Part shown: piece by piece, positions 1-8,903 of the stretch
Layout: each line of letters starts with the position of its first letter
How positions within the stretch are numbered: position 1 is the first letter of the stretch
Source of the DNA: an uncultured Bacteroides sp.
GTDB taxonomy: Bacteria; Bacteroidota; Bacteroidia; Bacteroidales; Bacteroidaceae
Length of the DNA: 64,000 nucleotides
Assembly: GCA_905201685.1 (NCBI GenBank)
Contig: CAJKOW010000001.1
Location: forward strand, 34,947-98,946
Direction: 5' to 3'
Program-made: the position numbers and the translations under genes
The notes under the pieces: generated by a model
What the model was told of the DNA's origin: nothing
Databases searched by the model: none
The model's input: only the letters and a program-made list of their open reading frames with translations

Positions 1-1822
1 ACCGAAATTCAGGATGTGCTTCAAAATATTTTTGTTCCGCATCAAAATAATATGGCTTGTATGTATTGTCATAAGTTAATTCTGAGAGACTAATAAATAT
101 TCCCCCTAAATCATTCGAAGAATTTCCATTTGTGTATTCCCAATTTCCATCCGCCTTTAACCAATTACACTTTAAAATAAGTTCACCTCTTTTCTCACTT
201 TCTCTTTGAGCATCTTTATCAAAAATGAAAATATTCAACTTATTATTATAATAAATATCTTTTGACATCATATTGTTCAAATCAACATGATTTTCCTGTT
301 CATCAAAATTAAAGACCCAAATGATGAATTTTTTATTAAGCCGATAAAATAAATCTCTTTCTGCAATTACACTAACAAAGGTGGTACTTAGTTGTAATTC
401 AAAAACAATTTCTTCTCCTCTAAATCTAGTCCAAACATCAGGGCGCTTCCATTTAAGTATGGGATGATTCCCCATAACAGTATTTTCTATTTTTACTTCT
501 GAAACCCCAGGAGTCTTTTCTAACAGATTGGCTATTTTAATCTTTAAGAATTTATGGCGTTCTCCTTCATTACACCGAGCATATTTTTCTCTCTCAATAT
601 CTCTTTTGGCTTTTCCAGTCGTTGTTTTATAATCACATTCCTCACTATCTCTCAAATGTGAAAAGAAACTAGCAACTCCCCGCTCTATTTTCCGACCTGA
701 AATTTTAACAGCCTGACGACAATATTTGCATATAAATTTAGGTTTTCTTAAATATATTGATCTTTGCAATTCAGTTCTAACTTTAAAAATCAAGTTTTCT
801 GGTTGGGCAAAAAAATCTTTCGACTTTATTTCTACCCCTGTATCAGTATCAATGACAGTATCTATAGTGCGTTTAGTGTCATCAATATAAGAATTAGAGC
901 TTGCACTTCCTATCGGTGCTATCATCGTCATAAGGCCTGTACCGACTATAATCTTTTGCTCTTCATTATTCGTTTTGGGCTTATTCTCCAAACTATCTAA
1001 TGTCAACGGATTTGAAGTGTTTTCTGTTTCATAAACATCATTTTCAGTACCTCTTACTACAATGGGAACTATTTTTTTTAACCTAAAATTCTCATTTTTC
1101 AATTCTATTATATCTTTATTCAAAACATCAATAGTTGCATCTTTTGCACAGTTCCTTGCCTTATAATTCATATTTTCTTTATAAAGACTATCATATTGCT
1201 CTTTAAGAGCTTGATATTGCCTACTCAGACTCTCTATTTGATCTTGTACCTGTTCGTCAGAAACTTTTAAATTATTATTTTCATCTACAGATTCTAATAT
1301 TTGCTTTTTTTCTTGTAGTTCTCTCACTATATTATCCTTTTCTTCTTCCAATGCAACAGCCCTTTGACTTAAACTATCCCTTTCTTTTTCCAATGCGACA
1401 GCCTTTTGACTTAAACTATCCCTTTCTTCTTCCAATGCAACAGCCCTTTGACTTAAGCTATCCCTTTCTTCTTCCAATGCAACAGCCCTTTGACTTAAAC
1501 TGTCCCTTTCTTCTTCCAATGCGACAGCCTTTTGACTTAAGCTATCCCTTTCTTCTTCCAATGCGACAGCCTTTTGACTTAAACTGTCCCTTTCTTCTTC
1601 CAATGCAACAGTCTTTTGACTTAAACTGTCCCTTTCTTCTTCCAATGCCACAGCCTTTTGACTTATAATACCGATTTGCTCAATCAAAGTATTCTTGTTT
1701 TTTTCTAACGATACATTTTTCGCTAATAATATTTGGTTTTGTAATTGAATTTCATTAACATCAATATTACAATATTTCTTTAGTATCCTAATAAAAATAT
1801 TTTTCATATAATACATCATCAT
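1..1822 (-). CDS. Coiled-coil repeat protein with zinc finger and CoiA-like nuclease domain (partial, 3' end outside window)
   Basis: The frame is open from ATG triplets at 1822/1819/1816/1807 to the left edge, giving about 607 residues without a stop. Residues about 46-157 are eight copies of a 14-residue unit (core VALEEERDSLSQKA), two heptads each, predicting a long coiled coil that continues to about residue 240. After a linker comes FICKYC (C365, C368) with H389 and C396, a likely CCHC zinc site. Next are RPDVW (D462) and VFELQLS (E475, Q477), the PD-(D/E)XK pattern in the E-x-Q form found in CoiA-like and DUF6035-type proteins. By family knowledge this suggests a DNA-binding or DNA-cutting enzyme; substrate and role are unknown. 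It is AT-rich, has no signal peptide, and has no partner gene close by except the unknown gene at 2432-4444. The exact start is uncertain because four ATGs are clustered. Confidence 0.75.
   Translation of the reverse strand, partial: MMMYYMKNIFIRILKKYCNIDVNEIQLQNQILLAKNVSLEKNKNTLIEQIGIISQKAVALEEERDSLSQKTVALEEERDSLSQKAVALEEERDSLSQKAVALEEERDSLSQRAVALEEERDSLSQRAVALEEERDSLSQKAVALEKERDSLSQRAVALEEEKDNIVRELQEKKQILESVDENNNLKVSDEQVQDQIESLSRQYQALKEQYDSLYKENMNYKARNCAKDATIDVLNKDIIELKNENFRLKKIVPIVVRGTENDVYETENTSNPLTLDSLENKPKTNNEEQKIIVGTGLMTMIAPIGSASSNSYIDDTKRTIDTVIDTDTGVEIKSKDFFAQPENLIFKVRTELQRSIYLRKPKFICKYCRQAVKISGRKIERGVASFFSHLRDSEECDYKTTTGKAKRDIEREKYARCNEGERHKFLKIKIANLLEKTPGVSEVKIENTVMGNHPILKWKRPDVWTRFRGEEIVFELQLSTTFVSVIAERDLFYRLNKKFIIWVFNFDEQENHVDLNNMMSKDIYYNNKLNIFIFDKDAQRESEKRGELILKCNWLKADGNWEYTNGNSSNDLGGIFISLSELTYDNTYKPYYFDAEQKYFEAHPEFR
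1351..1686 (-). repeat. 42-bp tandem repeat, eight units, inside a coding region
   Basis: Units begin at 1351, 1393, 1435, 1477, 1519, 1561, 1603 and 1645 on the plus strand, each 42 bp and differing at only a few positions; the unit at 1645 is the most diverged. Each encodes 14 residues of the coiled coil in the partial gene at 1-1822. The period is a multiple of three, so copy-number change would lengthen or shorten the coil without breaking the frame. The near identity of units suggests recent expansion. Confidence 0.95.
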
Positions 1823-2431
1823 TTATTCGTTAATTAATTATACAATTTAAATAATGAATCTATAAATTCGTTTTAAAAAATAGGCATTTTGATTTCTCTC
1901 CACCTTCAAAAGCATTAAGAAAACATTTTAAAGTTTACTTAAATGAGTTCACACATTATTTAAGTAAGCCTATAGTTTTTTTGAATAATCAAGGCCCTAT
2001 GAACATTTATACAAACAGAAACGTGGAACTACATGCCCACTATCTGTAACTGAAGGTCCTGAGAAAACCCAAAAACATAAATAGACGGACAGCAGTCCCA
2101 CGCCAAACCAGCGTAGGAAACATACTGTGCCATTCCTATGTTTTCTTGAAAATTTCTCAGGTTTTCAGTTACAAGAACAAGCACAACGCTTCTTACAATT
2201 TTATCTCTAAAAAACATTGAAGGACATCACCATGCGCTCCATCCGCAAATTTAAACATTTCTCTCACAAATATGAAAAAAGAGAAAGAGTTTTTAGTCTC
2301 TACCAATATTTTCTTGAGATTCAATTACAACCACTGTCCAATCTATTGTATTAATATCTGCTTATTGCTGCAATCACAGCCGTACGCCATTGCCAAATGA
2401 TTCTTTATATTTCATTCGGATTTGCAAAATT
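1823..2431. other. 609-bp AT-rich spacer without a supported gene
   Basis: No convincing coding sequence is seen. The spacer holds the long inverted repeat described at 2046-2172. A 62-codon open frame at 2029-2217 on the minus strand runs straight through that repeat and has no family resemblance, so I do not call it. No clear promoter with both boxes was found for the leftmost gene. Confidence 0.6.
2046..2172. repeat. Long imperfect inverted repeat enclosing two short hairpins
   Basis: The outer arms are 2046-2067 and 2151-2172, about 22 bp with GTAACTGAA and CCTGAGAAA shared and a few mismatches. Pairing can extend inward through an AAAACATA/TATGTTTT match (about 2072-2079 with 2137-2144). 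Between the arms lie GGAC-AGCA-GTCC (2087-2098) and ACGC-N7-GCGT (2100-2114), two small perfect hairpins. The layout resembles a structured RNA or a small terminal-inverted-repeat element. No reverse transcriptase or transposase is adjacent. Confidence 0.6.
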
Positions 2432-4444
2432 CTATTTTTTTGCTTTCCGCAAATGCTTATACGCCCTCATATCCATCTTATATTCATCCCTCATTTTAAG
2501 CTTTCTGAATATCTCTGCTCTGATACGATAACATTCCGCTGTCGGCTCATCACATATCGTAAAATAGTGGTTGGCAACGCTTAAAGCTTCATCATAGTCT
2601 TTCAGAAAGAACAAAGCTTCTGCCTTATTAATAACAGCATCCGACCATACTCGCTCATTATGCGTAATCAACAACTGGTTATCAGCAATAGCCTCACGAT
2701 ACTTACCAACATGAGTATAGAGAACAGCCCGATCACGATAAGCAACATAATATTTCGGATTGAGATTAATGAATGCCGTATATTTTTCTATTAATGCCCC
2801 TTTAGGATAAGAATTATCGAAGAACAGTCTATTTAATAGACAATATTGCTCCTCTATTTCTTCCAAATCTCTGTTAATAATCTTTTTTTTCTTCTCTGGC
2901 GCTAAAACTTCAATATCAGAAATTTCTTTCGGATAAATAACCAAACTACGTGGAAGTATTATTTTCTTCAATAGTTCCACATATATATAATTTTTTTTCT
3001 CCCCCTCTCCTTTATATGTATGTTTATCCAATACGATATAATAATTCTTAGCAATGAAATCATCTGCAACTTTCAAAAAAGCCTCCTTAATTCGTGAACA
3101 TTTTTCATTTATTGCATTATCTGTTACATCTACCAAACGACTAATAGATTCTTTCTGCTTTTCAGAATCTTCTCTATTAGAGAGTACTTTATAAATAGCT
3201 AACAACTCATCATAGTAAGCCGATAACATTTTAAACTCCACTCCTTCGGGATGACGCAGATAAAATAAGTACAACGTCTTCTGCAAAGGGGTCATTCGTA
3301 CCTCTTTATTATAATCAAGTAAACAAAATCTAAAATCATCCGTAATCTGAAGCCTGCTCAAATCCGGAACCAGCTTTACATTATTCAATTCGTTCAAAGT
3401 ATCAGTCCCTATTGTGTGCAACAATAATTCATAATAACCTGCACCTTTCAGTATTTCAATCTCCTTTTTAATGTTTTCTGCAATATTCTTCATAACAATA
3501 GGAAATTCTAAATCAGCAAAATTTTGTTGTACTTTCCCCATACGCTCACTAAACTCTCCTCCATGCAATTTCGATACAACAGACATGCAAGGGGGACCAT
3601 GAGGTATCTGCCTGTCCTCTTTTATGAAAGCACAATAATCCGAAAAAAAGATCTTCCAATCATCCTTAGTCACTCCTTGCATTGGATAAAGCGTAAAGCG
3701 ACTCTCTTTTACTATATCTTGTACACCAATCATAGAATCATATATAAAGCCTGCAAAATGAAAGATGCCGCTTTCCATCTCCTTCCAATCAAAATGCAGT
3801 ACTCTACAAAGCAACTTTGTATATACTATCGTATTCATTGAATTCAATAGTTTCTCAACGCTTTTACATTCTTTTTCCGTCAAGTTAGTTAATCTATTCA
3901 ACGAAGTATCAGGTTTCCATTGGGGCAAATAAATGAAACGGAATCCATTTTGATAAAATATAGACTCTATTTCATGCAAATTTTCTTGGATACACTGATT
4001 TAGAATTTCGTCATAACAATTTTCAACATAAATATAAGTATCTGCGTCAAAATCAAAAGGAACTATTCCCGGATAATGGAATTTCTTGAATTTACTCAAC
4101 CTTCGCTGATAGCTTTCCTCTCTTTCCCGTTCCTTCTTCAACCATACATCATTTTCATCGTTATTACTAAAATCTCTCCAAATGAAATACATAGAGAAGA
4201 AAGGCAATAATGAAAGGAAAATCAAGCTGCAAAGTAAAAAAATTAAGGCTATAAACAGTATCAACAAATACGCCAAGCAAGTTGCTTCTTTACCACACGT
4301 TTCTTTACATAAACTGTTACATTCACATACAAAACCCCTTCCGAAACTCTTCAGATGCGCCCGATAATTTTTAAAACATAAAGCAATTATCATAAGAAAC
4401 ATCCATGTACCTATTATCGACAACATCGTAACCATTTTTACCAA
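2432..4444 (-). CDS. Membrane-anchored protein with C-terminal TPR-like repeats, function unknown
   Basis: This 670-residue protein is not recognised as a named family. The N-terminus has a membrane segment (about 5-24), a cysteine-rich stretch with spacing CxC-x3-C-x3-C-x5-C (about 40-56) and a second membrane segment (about 58-88). A charged segment with a KEREREESYQRR core follows. The middle is mostly helical. A stretch beginning VRMTPLQKTLYLFYL resembles a winged-helix-like segment I have seen in Bacteroides TPR proteins (memory, weak). The last about 120 residues look like two or three TPR units, including YREAIADNQLLI and YDEALSVANHYF. The large part is probably cytoplasmic behind two membrane spans. 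Base composition is AT-rich like the gene at the left edge. Function should be left open. Confidence 0.75.
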   Translation of the reverse strand: MVKMVTMLSIIGTWMFLMIIALCFKNYRAHLKSFGRGFVCECNSLCKETCGKEATCLAYLLILFIALIFLLCSLIFLSLLPFFSMYFIWRDFSNNDENDVWLKKEREREESYQRRLSKFKKFHYPGIVPFDFDADTYIYVENCYDEILNQCIQENLHEIESIFYQNGFRFIYLPQWKPDTSLNRLTNLTEKECKSVEKLLNSMNTIVYTKLLCRVLHFDWKEMESGIFHFAGFIYDSMIGVQDIVKESRFTLYPMQGVTKDDWKIFFSDYCAFIKEDRQIPHGPPCMSVVSKLHGGEFSERMGKVQQNFADLEFPIVMKNIAENIKKEIEILKGAGYYELLLHTIGTDTLNELNNVKLVPDLSRLQITDDFRFCLLDYNKEVRMTPLQKTLYLFYLRHPEGVEFKMLSAYYDELLAIYKVLSNREDSEKQKESISRLVDVTDNAINEKCSRIKEAFLKVADDFIAKNYYIVLDKHTYKGEGEKKNYIYVELLKKIILPRSLVIYPKEISDIEVLAPEKKKKIINRDLEEIEEQYCLLNRLFFDNSYPKGALIEKYTAFINLNPKYYVAYRDRAVLYTHVGKYREAIADNQLLITHNERVWSDAVINKAEALFFLKDYDEALSVANHYFTICDEPTAECYRIRAEIFRKLKMRDEYKMDMRAYKHLRKAKK

Positions 4445-4526
4445 TACTATTTATTTTAAACGACTGCATATCTTCACTTTACTTTCGATACATTTTCAAA
4501 ACATCCTTACTCATTTCTTAATATAG

Positions 4527-4575
4527 CAAAGATACTACAATAAAAGAACAACAAGTTTTGCAAGCCTTGCAAAAC
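4527..4575 (-). promoter_or_regulatory. Candidate promoter and perfect 10-1-10 palindrome upstream of the 670-residue gene
   Basis: On the minus strand TATCTTTG (4527-4534) matches the Bacteroides -7 box TAnnTTTG. A TTG lies 17 bp upstream, a little short of the usual 19-21. Directly upstream, 4555-4575 is a perfect palindrome, GTTTTGCAAG-C-CTTGCAAAAC. Its position at the upstream edge of the promoter fits an operator, though it also borders the terminator of the next operon. Confidence 0.5.
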
Positions 4576-4582
4576 AAAAAAA

Positions 4583-4611
4583 GCCGGACTGGGAAACTCT
4601 TCCCGTCCGGC
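4583..4611 (-). terminator. Rho-independent terminator of the polysaccharide utilisation operon
   Basis: The arms GCCGGAC (4583-4589) and GTCCGGC (4605-4611), with an inner GGGAA/TTCCC extension, form a GC-rich hairpin. On the minus strand it is followed by a run of T. It lies just past the stop of the GH30 gene, the last gene of the minus-strand locus. Confidence 0.85.
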
Positions 4612-4645
4612 CCTTCTATTCATTTTCAATGTCCTCAGTCAGACA

Positions 4646-6121
4646 TCATTTGGCATAAAACGTATTAAACGAATGGCCTTGTAGACTTACAGTCAGGTAC
4701 TTACCGCCCAACTGAACTGTCAGCTGACGGGCATCATCGTTGAAATTGGCAGCTACAACCAAATATTTGTTATCCGGCGTAAGCAACAGCATGGCAGGTA
4801 GCCCATCCTCACCTTTTTCTCTATAAGCCAACACCTTAGTACCTGCAACAACTTTGTTGCTGAAGTGTTTCACGGCATAGTATTCGGGGGTATAAGTAGC
4901 GGCTCCTGTCTTCGAATCCACCCGAATCAAAGCATTCTGTTTCCATCCCCAGGCACTGGTACCTTCATCGCACAGGATGGCATTCCAGATGGTATATTCT
5001 TCGCAACCATTCCCCAGATAGTGATTTATCAGATGGAAAGTATGCTCGGCAGCTTTCCAGTCGAACGTACCCGAACCACATTCACTTTCGGTCTGCATGT
5101 ATTTATAGTCGGGATACTTCTTACGGATTTCGGGCAAAATCTGTCCGCCCCACCACTGGAAACCGATTCCCTCAACAGCATCTTTCATACGGGGATCGGA
5201 CAAGACACGGTCGACCAGCTCGATACGATTCGTATTCAGCGTGCCCAGGTAAAGTTGTACATCGGGCAACTGTTTCTTCAGCGTAGGTGCCAGATACTCT
5301 ACATTGAAACGGATGATGCCTTCGGGTGTCCAGGCACAAGCAGGATAGATGGAATAAGCCCACGGCTCGTTCTGGAACATGACCCGATTGACAGGAACCC
5401 CCAGTTCACGATAGGCCGACACAAACTTGCAGAAGTAATTGGCATAGGTTTGCAAATAACGTGGATCCTGGATAAAGTAGTCGTTCTCGGTAACCTGCTT
5501 GGGATAGAAACGCTTGTCTACATTCTCCACTCCTTCGTAAAGGGCTATTTCGGCTTCGGCAGGCAGACGGTTGACCTTGGCATTGCTCTTGACGGAATAA
5601 TAATGGTTCACCTTCATCCAAGAAGGAGGCGACCAGGGAGATATCCAGAACGTCAGGTCGGGATTTACCTTCAAGGCACGCTTCACGTAAGGGATAAGCG
5701 TCTGACGGTCGCGGTCGATATTGAAGTATTTCAACGTAAAGTCGCCCGGCACTTCGTCACAACTGTACCAGTCGCGTGCATAGTCGTTGGCATTCATGGG
5801 GATACGCCCCATCGTAAACTTCAACTCACCATCGGGAGCAAAAATCCGATTCAACACTTCTTCCTGGCCTTTCAACGGCAGCATGTTCAAAGCATCCCAG
5901 CCTAGTTCGTTAAAACAGGTTCCCCACTTCTGGAAGGTCTGTATGCAATCCGTGCCATCCGTTTTCAGCAAAGGAGCCTCCTCACACTTGGCCTGGAGTT
6001 TCACTTTCGCTTCCTTCCAGACGTTTCCTTCGGTACTGCTAATCCACACCATGGATTGAGCGTACATACCCGACAGGCTGAATAAAAGCCCACCGAGCAA
6101 AAAAATTTTTTTCAGATTCAT
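4646..6121 (-). CDS. GH30 family glycoside hydrolase
   Basis: This 491-residue secreted protein has a signal peptide (about 1-21, ending MYAQS). It follows the GH30 (beta/alpha)8-barrel pattern: the acid/base sits in FQNEPWA (E252) and the nucleophile in MQTESECG (E345), with WISPWSPPSWMK at about 159-170. A short C-terminal beta domain ends at 491. GH30 enzymes act on beta-glucosidic, xylosidic, fucosidic or glucuronidic bonds; the exact specificity cannot be read here. It is the last gene of the operon, 29 bp after the sulfatase, and is followed by a strong terminator. Its presence with lyases and sulfatases suggests a beta-linked neutral or uronic sugar in the target glycan, which is inference. 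Confidence 0.88.
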   Translation of the reverse strand: MNLKKIFLLGGLLFSLSGMYAQSMVWISSTEGNVWKEAKVKLQAKCEEAPLLKTDGTDCIQTFQKWGTCFNELGWDALNMLPLKGQEEVLNRIFAPDGELKFTMGRIPMNANDYARDWYSCDEVPGDFTLKYFNIDRDRQTLIPYVKRALKVNPDLTFWISPWSPPSWMKVNHYYSVKSNAKVNRLPAEAEIALYEGVENVDKRFYPKQVTENDYFIQDPRYLQTYANYFCKFVSAYRELGVPVNRVMFQNEPWAYSIYPACAWTPEGIIRFNVEYLAPTLKKQLPDVQLYLGTLNTNRIELVDRVLSDPRMKDAVEGIGFQWWGGQILPEIRKKYPDYKYMQTESECGSGTFDWKAAEHTFHLINHYLGNGCEEYTIWNAILCDEGTSAWGWKQNALIRVDSKTGAATYTPEYYAVKHFSNKVVAGTKVLAYREKGEDGLPAMLLLTPDNKYLVVAANFNDDARQLTVQLGGKYLTVSLQGHSFNTFYAK

Positions 6122-6150
6122 GGTTCTCTATTTAAAGTTAGTATTCCTAT

Positions 6151-7596
6151 TTACCGCAAATGGATTTCCTGTCTTTTGCGACCGATGAAATCCTTGAAAC
6201 GTTTTATCAGCTTCTCGTATTTCTTCTCTCCGGCTGCATTTCTATTTTCCTGCGGATCGAGCTTGTGGTCAAACAGCGCCTCGTCCACTACACGGTTCTG
6301 CGACTTGTCGTACCACTCGGCATAACTGAATTCCGGCGTTACTACATTCACTCCCTTTCCCCACTGAATAAAAGCACAATCACGATGTTTTGCTTCAGGA
6401 TTCTTCAGCACCGGCAGAAAGCTGCGCCCCTGCAGATGTTCGGGCAACGTGATGCCGCAAACCTCGCACAAAGAAGGATAGATATCTACAAACTCCACAA
6501 TGCTACGGCTCTGTCCTGATGCTGCGTCCGGACAACGAACCATCAGCGGAGCATGAGTAGCTTGCTGAAGCAACGTATGCTTTCCCCAAAAGTCATGTTC
6601 GCCCAAGTGCCAGCCATGATCGCCCAGCAACACCACAACCGTATTATCGGCCAGTCCCAACCGCTCCAGTTCATCCAATACCAGTCCGATTTGTGCATCG
6701 ACAAAACTGACACAAGCATAATAGGCATGACAGGCCTCGCGATGGAAGTCCTCGGCCGAAGTATCGGTCACCCGTGTATACTGGAATATCTCCCTGGAAC
6801 CTTGCACCTGCTCGGACAAGCCCTCGGGACGGTAGCGGTTATCGGCAATCTTGATGTCCTCCCTCCGATACAGATCCCAGTATTTCTTTGGAGCGATGAA
6901 CGGCAAATGAGGCTTACGGAATCCGACAGCCAGGAAAAACGGACGGTCCATCTCTTTCAGACGATTCAACTCGGCCACCGCTTTACGGGCTATCTGATTG
7001 TCTTCGTAGCAACTGTCGGGCACATCGGCCGCTTCGCAATAGGGGCCACGATGACTTTGCGGATGAAGTTCGGCTTCGGGAATTTCCGTCTTCCATACAT
7101 TCCACTTGTTGTACAAAGCCCAGTCGCCACTGGCCGGACTCACAATCCAAGGCGATTCGCTCCAGCTGTCTGTCCGATCATCGAAATGATGGAACACCTT
7201 GCCAAGGGAAAGCGTATAATACCCGGCATTCTTAAACGCCAACGGCAAAGTGACCACGCCGGGCAGATCTTTCTCCGAACGGGTTTCAGCATCCACAAAA
7301 CGACCCTCGACAATATCGGGATATACTCCCGTCAGCAAACTGGAGCGGGAAGCTCCGCTCACCGGTACGTTGCAATAAGCCTTCTGGAAGACTACCGACT
7401 GCTCTGCCAACTTGTCAAGATGAGGTGTAATGGCCACATCGCTACCATAGCATCCCAACTCCGGACGCAAATCATCTACCACGATGAACAGCACATTTTG
7501 TTTTTCCTGAGCCTGCAAGGCAGATACGGACAGACACGAAGCAGCCAGCAAGACTGCCCGGGAGGGTTTACGATAGAAGAAGGAAGGATAGAACAT
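6151..7596 (-). CDS. Serine-type sulfatase, iduronate-2-sulfatase-like (S1 family)
   Basis: This 481-residue protein has a signal peptide (about 1-30, ending ALQAQ). The metal-binding start is NVLFIVVDDLRPELG. The catalytic site is VPVSGASRSSLLTG: S80-x-A-x-R, so the formylglycine precursor is serine rather than cysteine. Later conserved parts are GKVFHH, FRKPHLPF and LGDHGWHLGEH. The overall pattern resembles human iduronate-2-sulfatase (S1_7-like), pointing to removal of an O-sulfate, possibly 2-O on a uronic acid. Maturation would need an anaerobic sulfatase-maturing enzyme encoded elsewhere. It lies 44 bp after the GH88 gene and 29 bp before GH30 in the operon. Confidence 0.88.
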   Translation of the reverse strand: MFYPSFFYRKPSRAVLLAASCLSVSALQAQEKQNVLFIVVDDLRPELGCYGSDVAITPHLDKLAEQSVVFQKAYCNVPVSGASRSSLLTGVYPDIVEGRFVDAETRSEKDLPGVVTLPLAFKNAGYYTLSLGKVFHHFDDRTDSWSESPWIVSPASGDWALYNKWNVWKTEIPEAELHPQSHRGPYCEAADVPDSCYEDNQIARKAVAELNRLKEMDRPFFLAVGFRKPHLPFIAPKKYWDLYRREDIKIADNRYRPEGLSEQVQGSREIFQYTRVTDTSAEDFHREACHAYYACVSFVDAQIGLVLDELERLGLADNTVVVLLGDHGWHLGEHDFWGKHTLLQQATHAPLMVRCPDAASGQSRSIVEFVDIYPSLCEVCGITLPEHLQGRSFLPVLKNPEAKHRDCAFIQWGKGVNVVTPEFSYAEWYDKSQNRVVDEALFDHKLDPQENRNAAGEKKYEKLIKRFKDFIGRKRQEIHLR

Positions 7597-7640
7597 AATA
7601 CCAAAGTTTTGATTTTTAAGAAAACGGCATGCAGCCAGCT

Positions 7641-8903
7641 TTAGTTGTCCAAACTACGCTTGCGCCACAATGCCTCTAAATAATAGTAATCGGCGTACGA
7701 AAGAGGTACATCCACTTCGCTCTCGTGAGGAGCAGAACCGGTGGAATGCAAAAGCAGGAAGCCATAGTTTGCCCCGTATTCCGACTGATAAGATCGGTTC
7801 AGACTATCAATTATCTTATCGGCTGCAGCCTTATACTTCTTGCCTTTCTCCATATCGGCATACTCCGAAAGTTCGTACAAGCCTGAAGCTATGATCGCAG
7901 CAGCCGAAGCATCACGAGGAACATCCGGAATGCCGGGAGCTTTCATATCCCAGTAAGGCACACCGTCTTCGGGCATATTGGACCAAGACAATATGAAATC
8001 GGCAATAGCCTCGGCCTGGCGTAAATAAGCAGCCTCTTTCGTAAAGCGGTAGCACAGAGTATATCCATACAGTCCCCAACCCTGTCCACGACTCCAGAAC
8101 GAATCATCCGAATAGCCCTGATAGGTGCACTTCATACGGACTGCACCTGTAGCCGGATCATAATCCACCACATGATAGGAAGAATAATCGCTACGGAAAT
8201 GGTTCTTCATCGTTGTATTGGCATGGTTCACAGCCACTCTCCAGTAAAGAGAATCACCTGTCAGCTGAGTAGCGCTGAACAGCATTTCCAGATTCATCAT
8301 ATTATCTATAATGACTGGATACTTCCAACGATCCCGGTTAAAGTCCCAGGAACGTATACACTTCACACGATCATCGTAACGCGAAACCAAAGTCTTGGCA
8401 GCCTGTATCACCACATCCTTATAAGAACGTTCTCCTGTCCACTGATAAGCCTTTCCGAAACTGTTATTCACCATAAAGCCCAGATCGTGCGTACCCTTAT
8501 AACGCTTCACTTCTTCCAGTGGCCAGGTGAAACTGATGGCCTGCTGACGCCAATAATCGTTGTTCGTATAAGCATAAACATGCCACAAACTGCCCGGAAA
8601 GAACCCTGAGCACCAGTCGTAAGGCGATACCAATGCCAACGATCCATCCTTGGCAATACTACGCGGCATCACTTTCCTTTTACAGATATTATCTTTCTGT
8701 TTCTTTGCCTTGTTGGTCGCAGCAATAGCAAAATCCAACTGCCGGCAAGCAAAAGCAAAAGCATTATCCACGGACGAAGGAACCGCATACAACAAATTAA
8801 AACGGTCTTTCCAGTCAATTATCCGATGTGTGTCATATACCTTCAAGTACCCTCTACGGTTGGTGTCAAGATATACGGCTGCCCGATAAAGGTCCTGATA
8901 CAA
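7641..8903 (-). CDS. GH88 unsaturated glucuronyl hydrolase with foreign N-terminal extension, TTG start
   Basis: GH88 enzymes remove the 4,5-unsaturated uronic acid left by polysaccharide lyases. The domain starts near residue 44 (VDNAFAFACRQLDFAI). The two catalytic aspartates are expected in THDLGF (D140) and PVIIDNMMN (D200). The only start in frame after the upstream stop is TTG at 8903 or later codons, and there is no signal peptide. The first about 43 residues (YRAAVYLDT, DTHRIIDWKDRFNLLY) do not belong to GH88. They look like the missing C-terminus of the alginate-lyase-like protein encoded just upstream. The codons before TTG repeat DCTQQK of that protein because of a 30-bp direct repeat. 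This gene may therefore be the detached 3' half of a former fusion. As it stands the product may be cytoplasmic or poorly translated. Confidence 0.8.
   Translation of the reverse strand: MYQDLYRAAVYLDTNRRGYLKVYDTHRIIDWKDRFNLLYAVPSSVDNAFAFACRQLDFAIAATNKAKKQKDNICKRKVMPRSIAKDGSLALVSPYDWCSGFFPGSLWHVYAYTNNDYWRQQAISFTWPLEEVKRYKGTHDLGFMVNNSFGKAYQWTGERSYKDVVIQAAKTLVSRYDDRVKCIRSWDFNRDRWKYPVIIDNMMNLEMLFSATQLTGDSLYWRVAVNHANTTMKNHFRSDYSSYHVVDYDPATGAVRMKCTYQGYSDDSFWSRGQGWGLYGYTLCYRFTKEAAYLRQAEAIADFILSWSNMPEDGVPYWDMKAPGIPDVPRDASAAAIIASGLYELSEYADMEKGKKYKAAADKIIDSLNRSYQSEYGANYGFLLLHSTGSAPHESEVDVPLSYADYYYLEALWRKRSLDN

Noticed and set aside
1351..1668. Plus-strand ORF with a proline-rich 14-residue repeat (MQQPFDLNYPFL type)
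   Set aside because: It is the antisense of the 42-bp coiled-coil repeat; the minus frame continues as a long coherent protein with a zinc motif and nuclease pattern.
2046..2172. Retron non-coding RNA
   Set aside because: The inverted arms and inner hairpins recall a retron RNA, but there is no reverse transcriptase in the window and no clear branching-G context.
2029..2217. 62-codon minus-strand ORF
   Set aside because: It runs through both arms of the long inverted repeat, has no family resemblance and no promoter; chance reading is more likely.
4865..5905. Long plus-strand ORF opposite GH30 (and similar ones opposite the sulfatase at 6553-7644, prfC at 32292-33539, and purL)
   Set aside because: These are mirror frames of real genes with clear catalytic motifs on the other strand.
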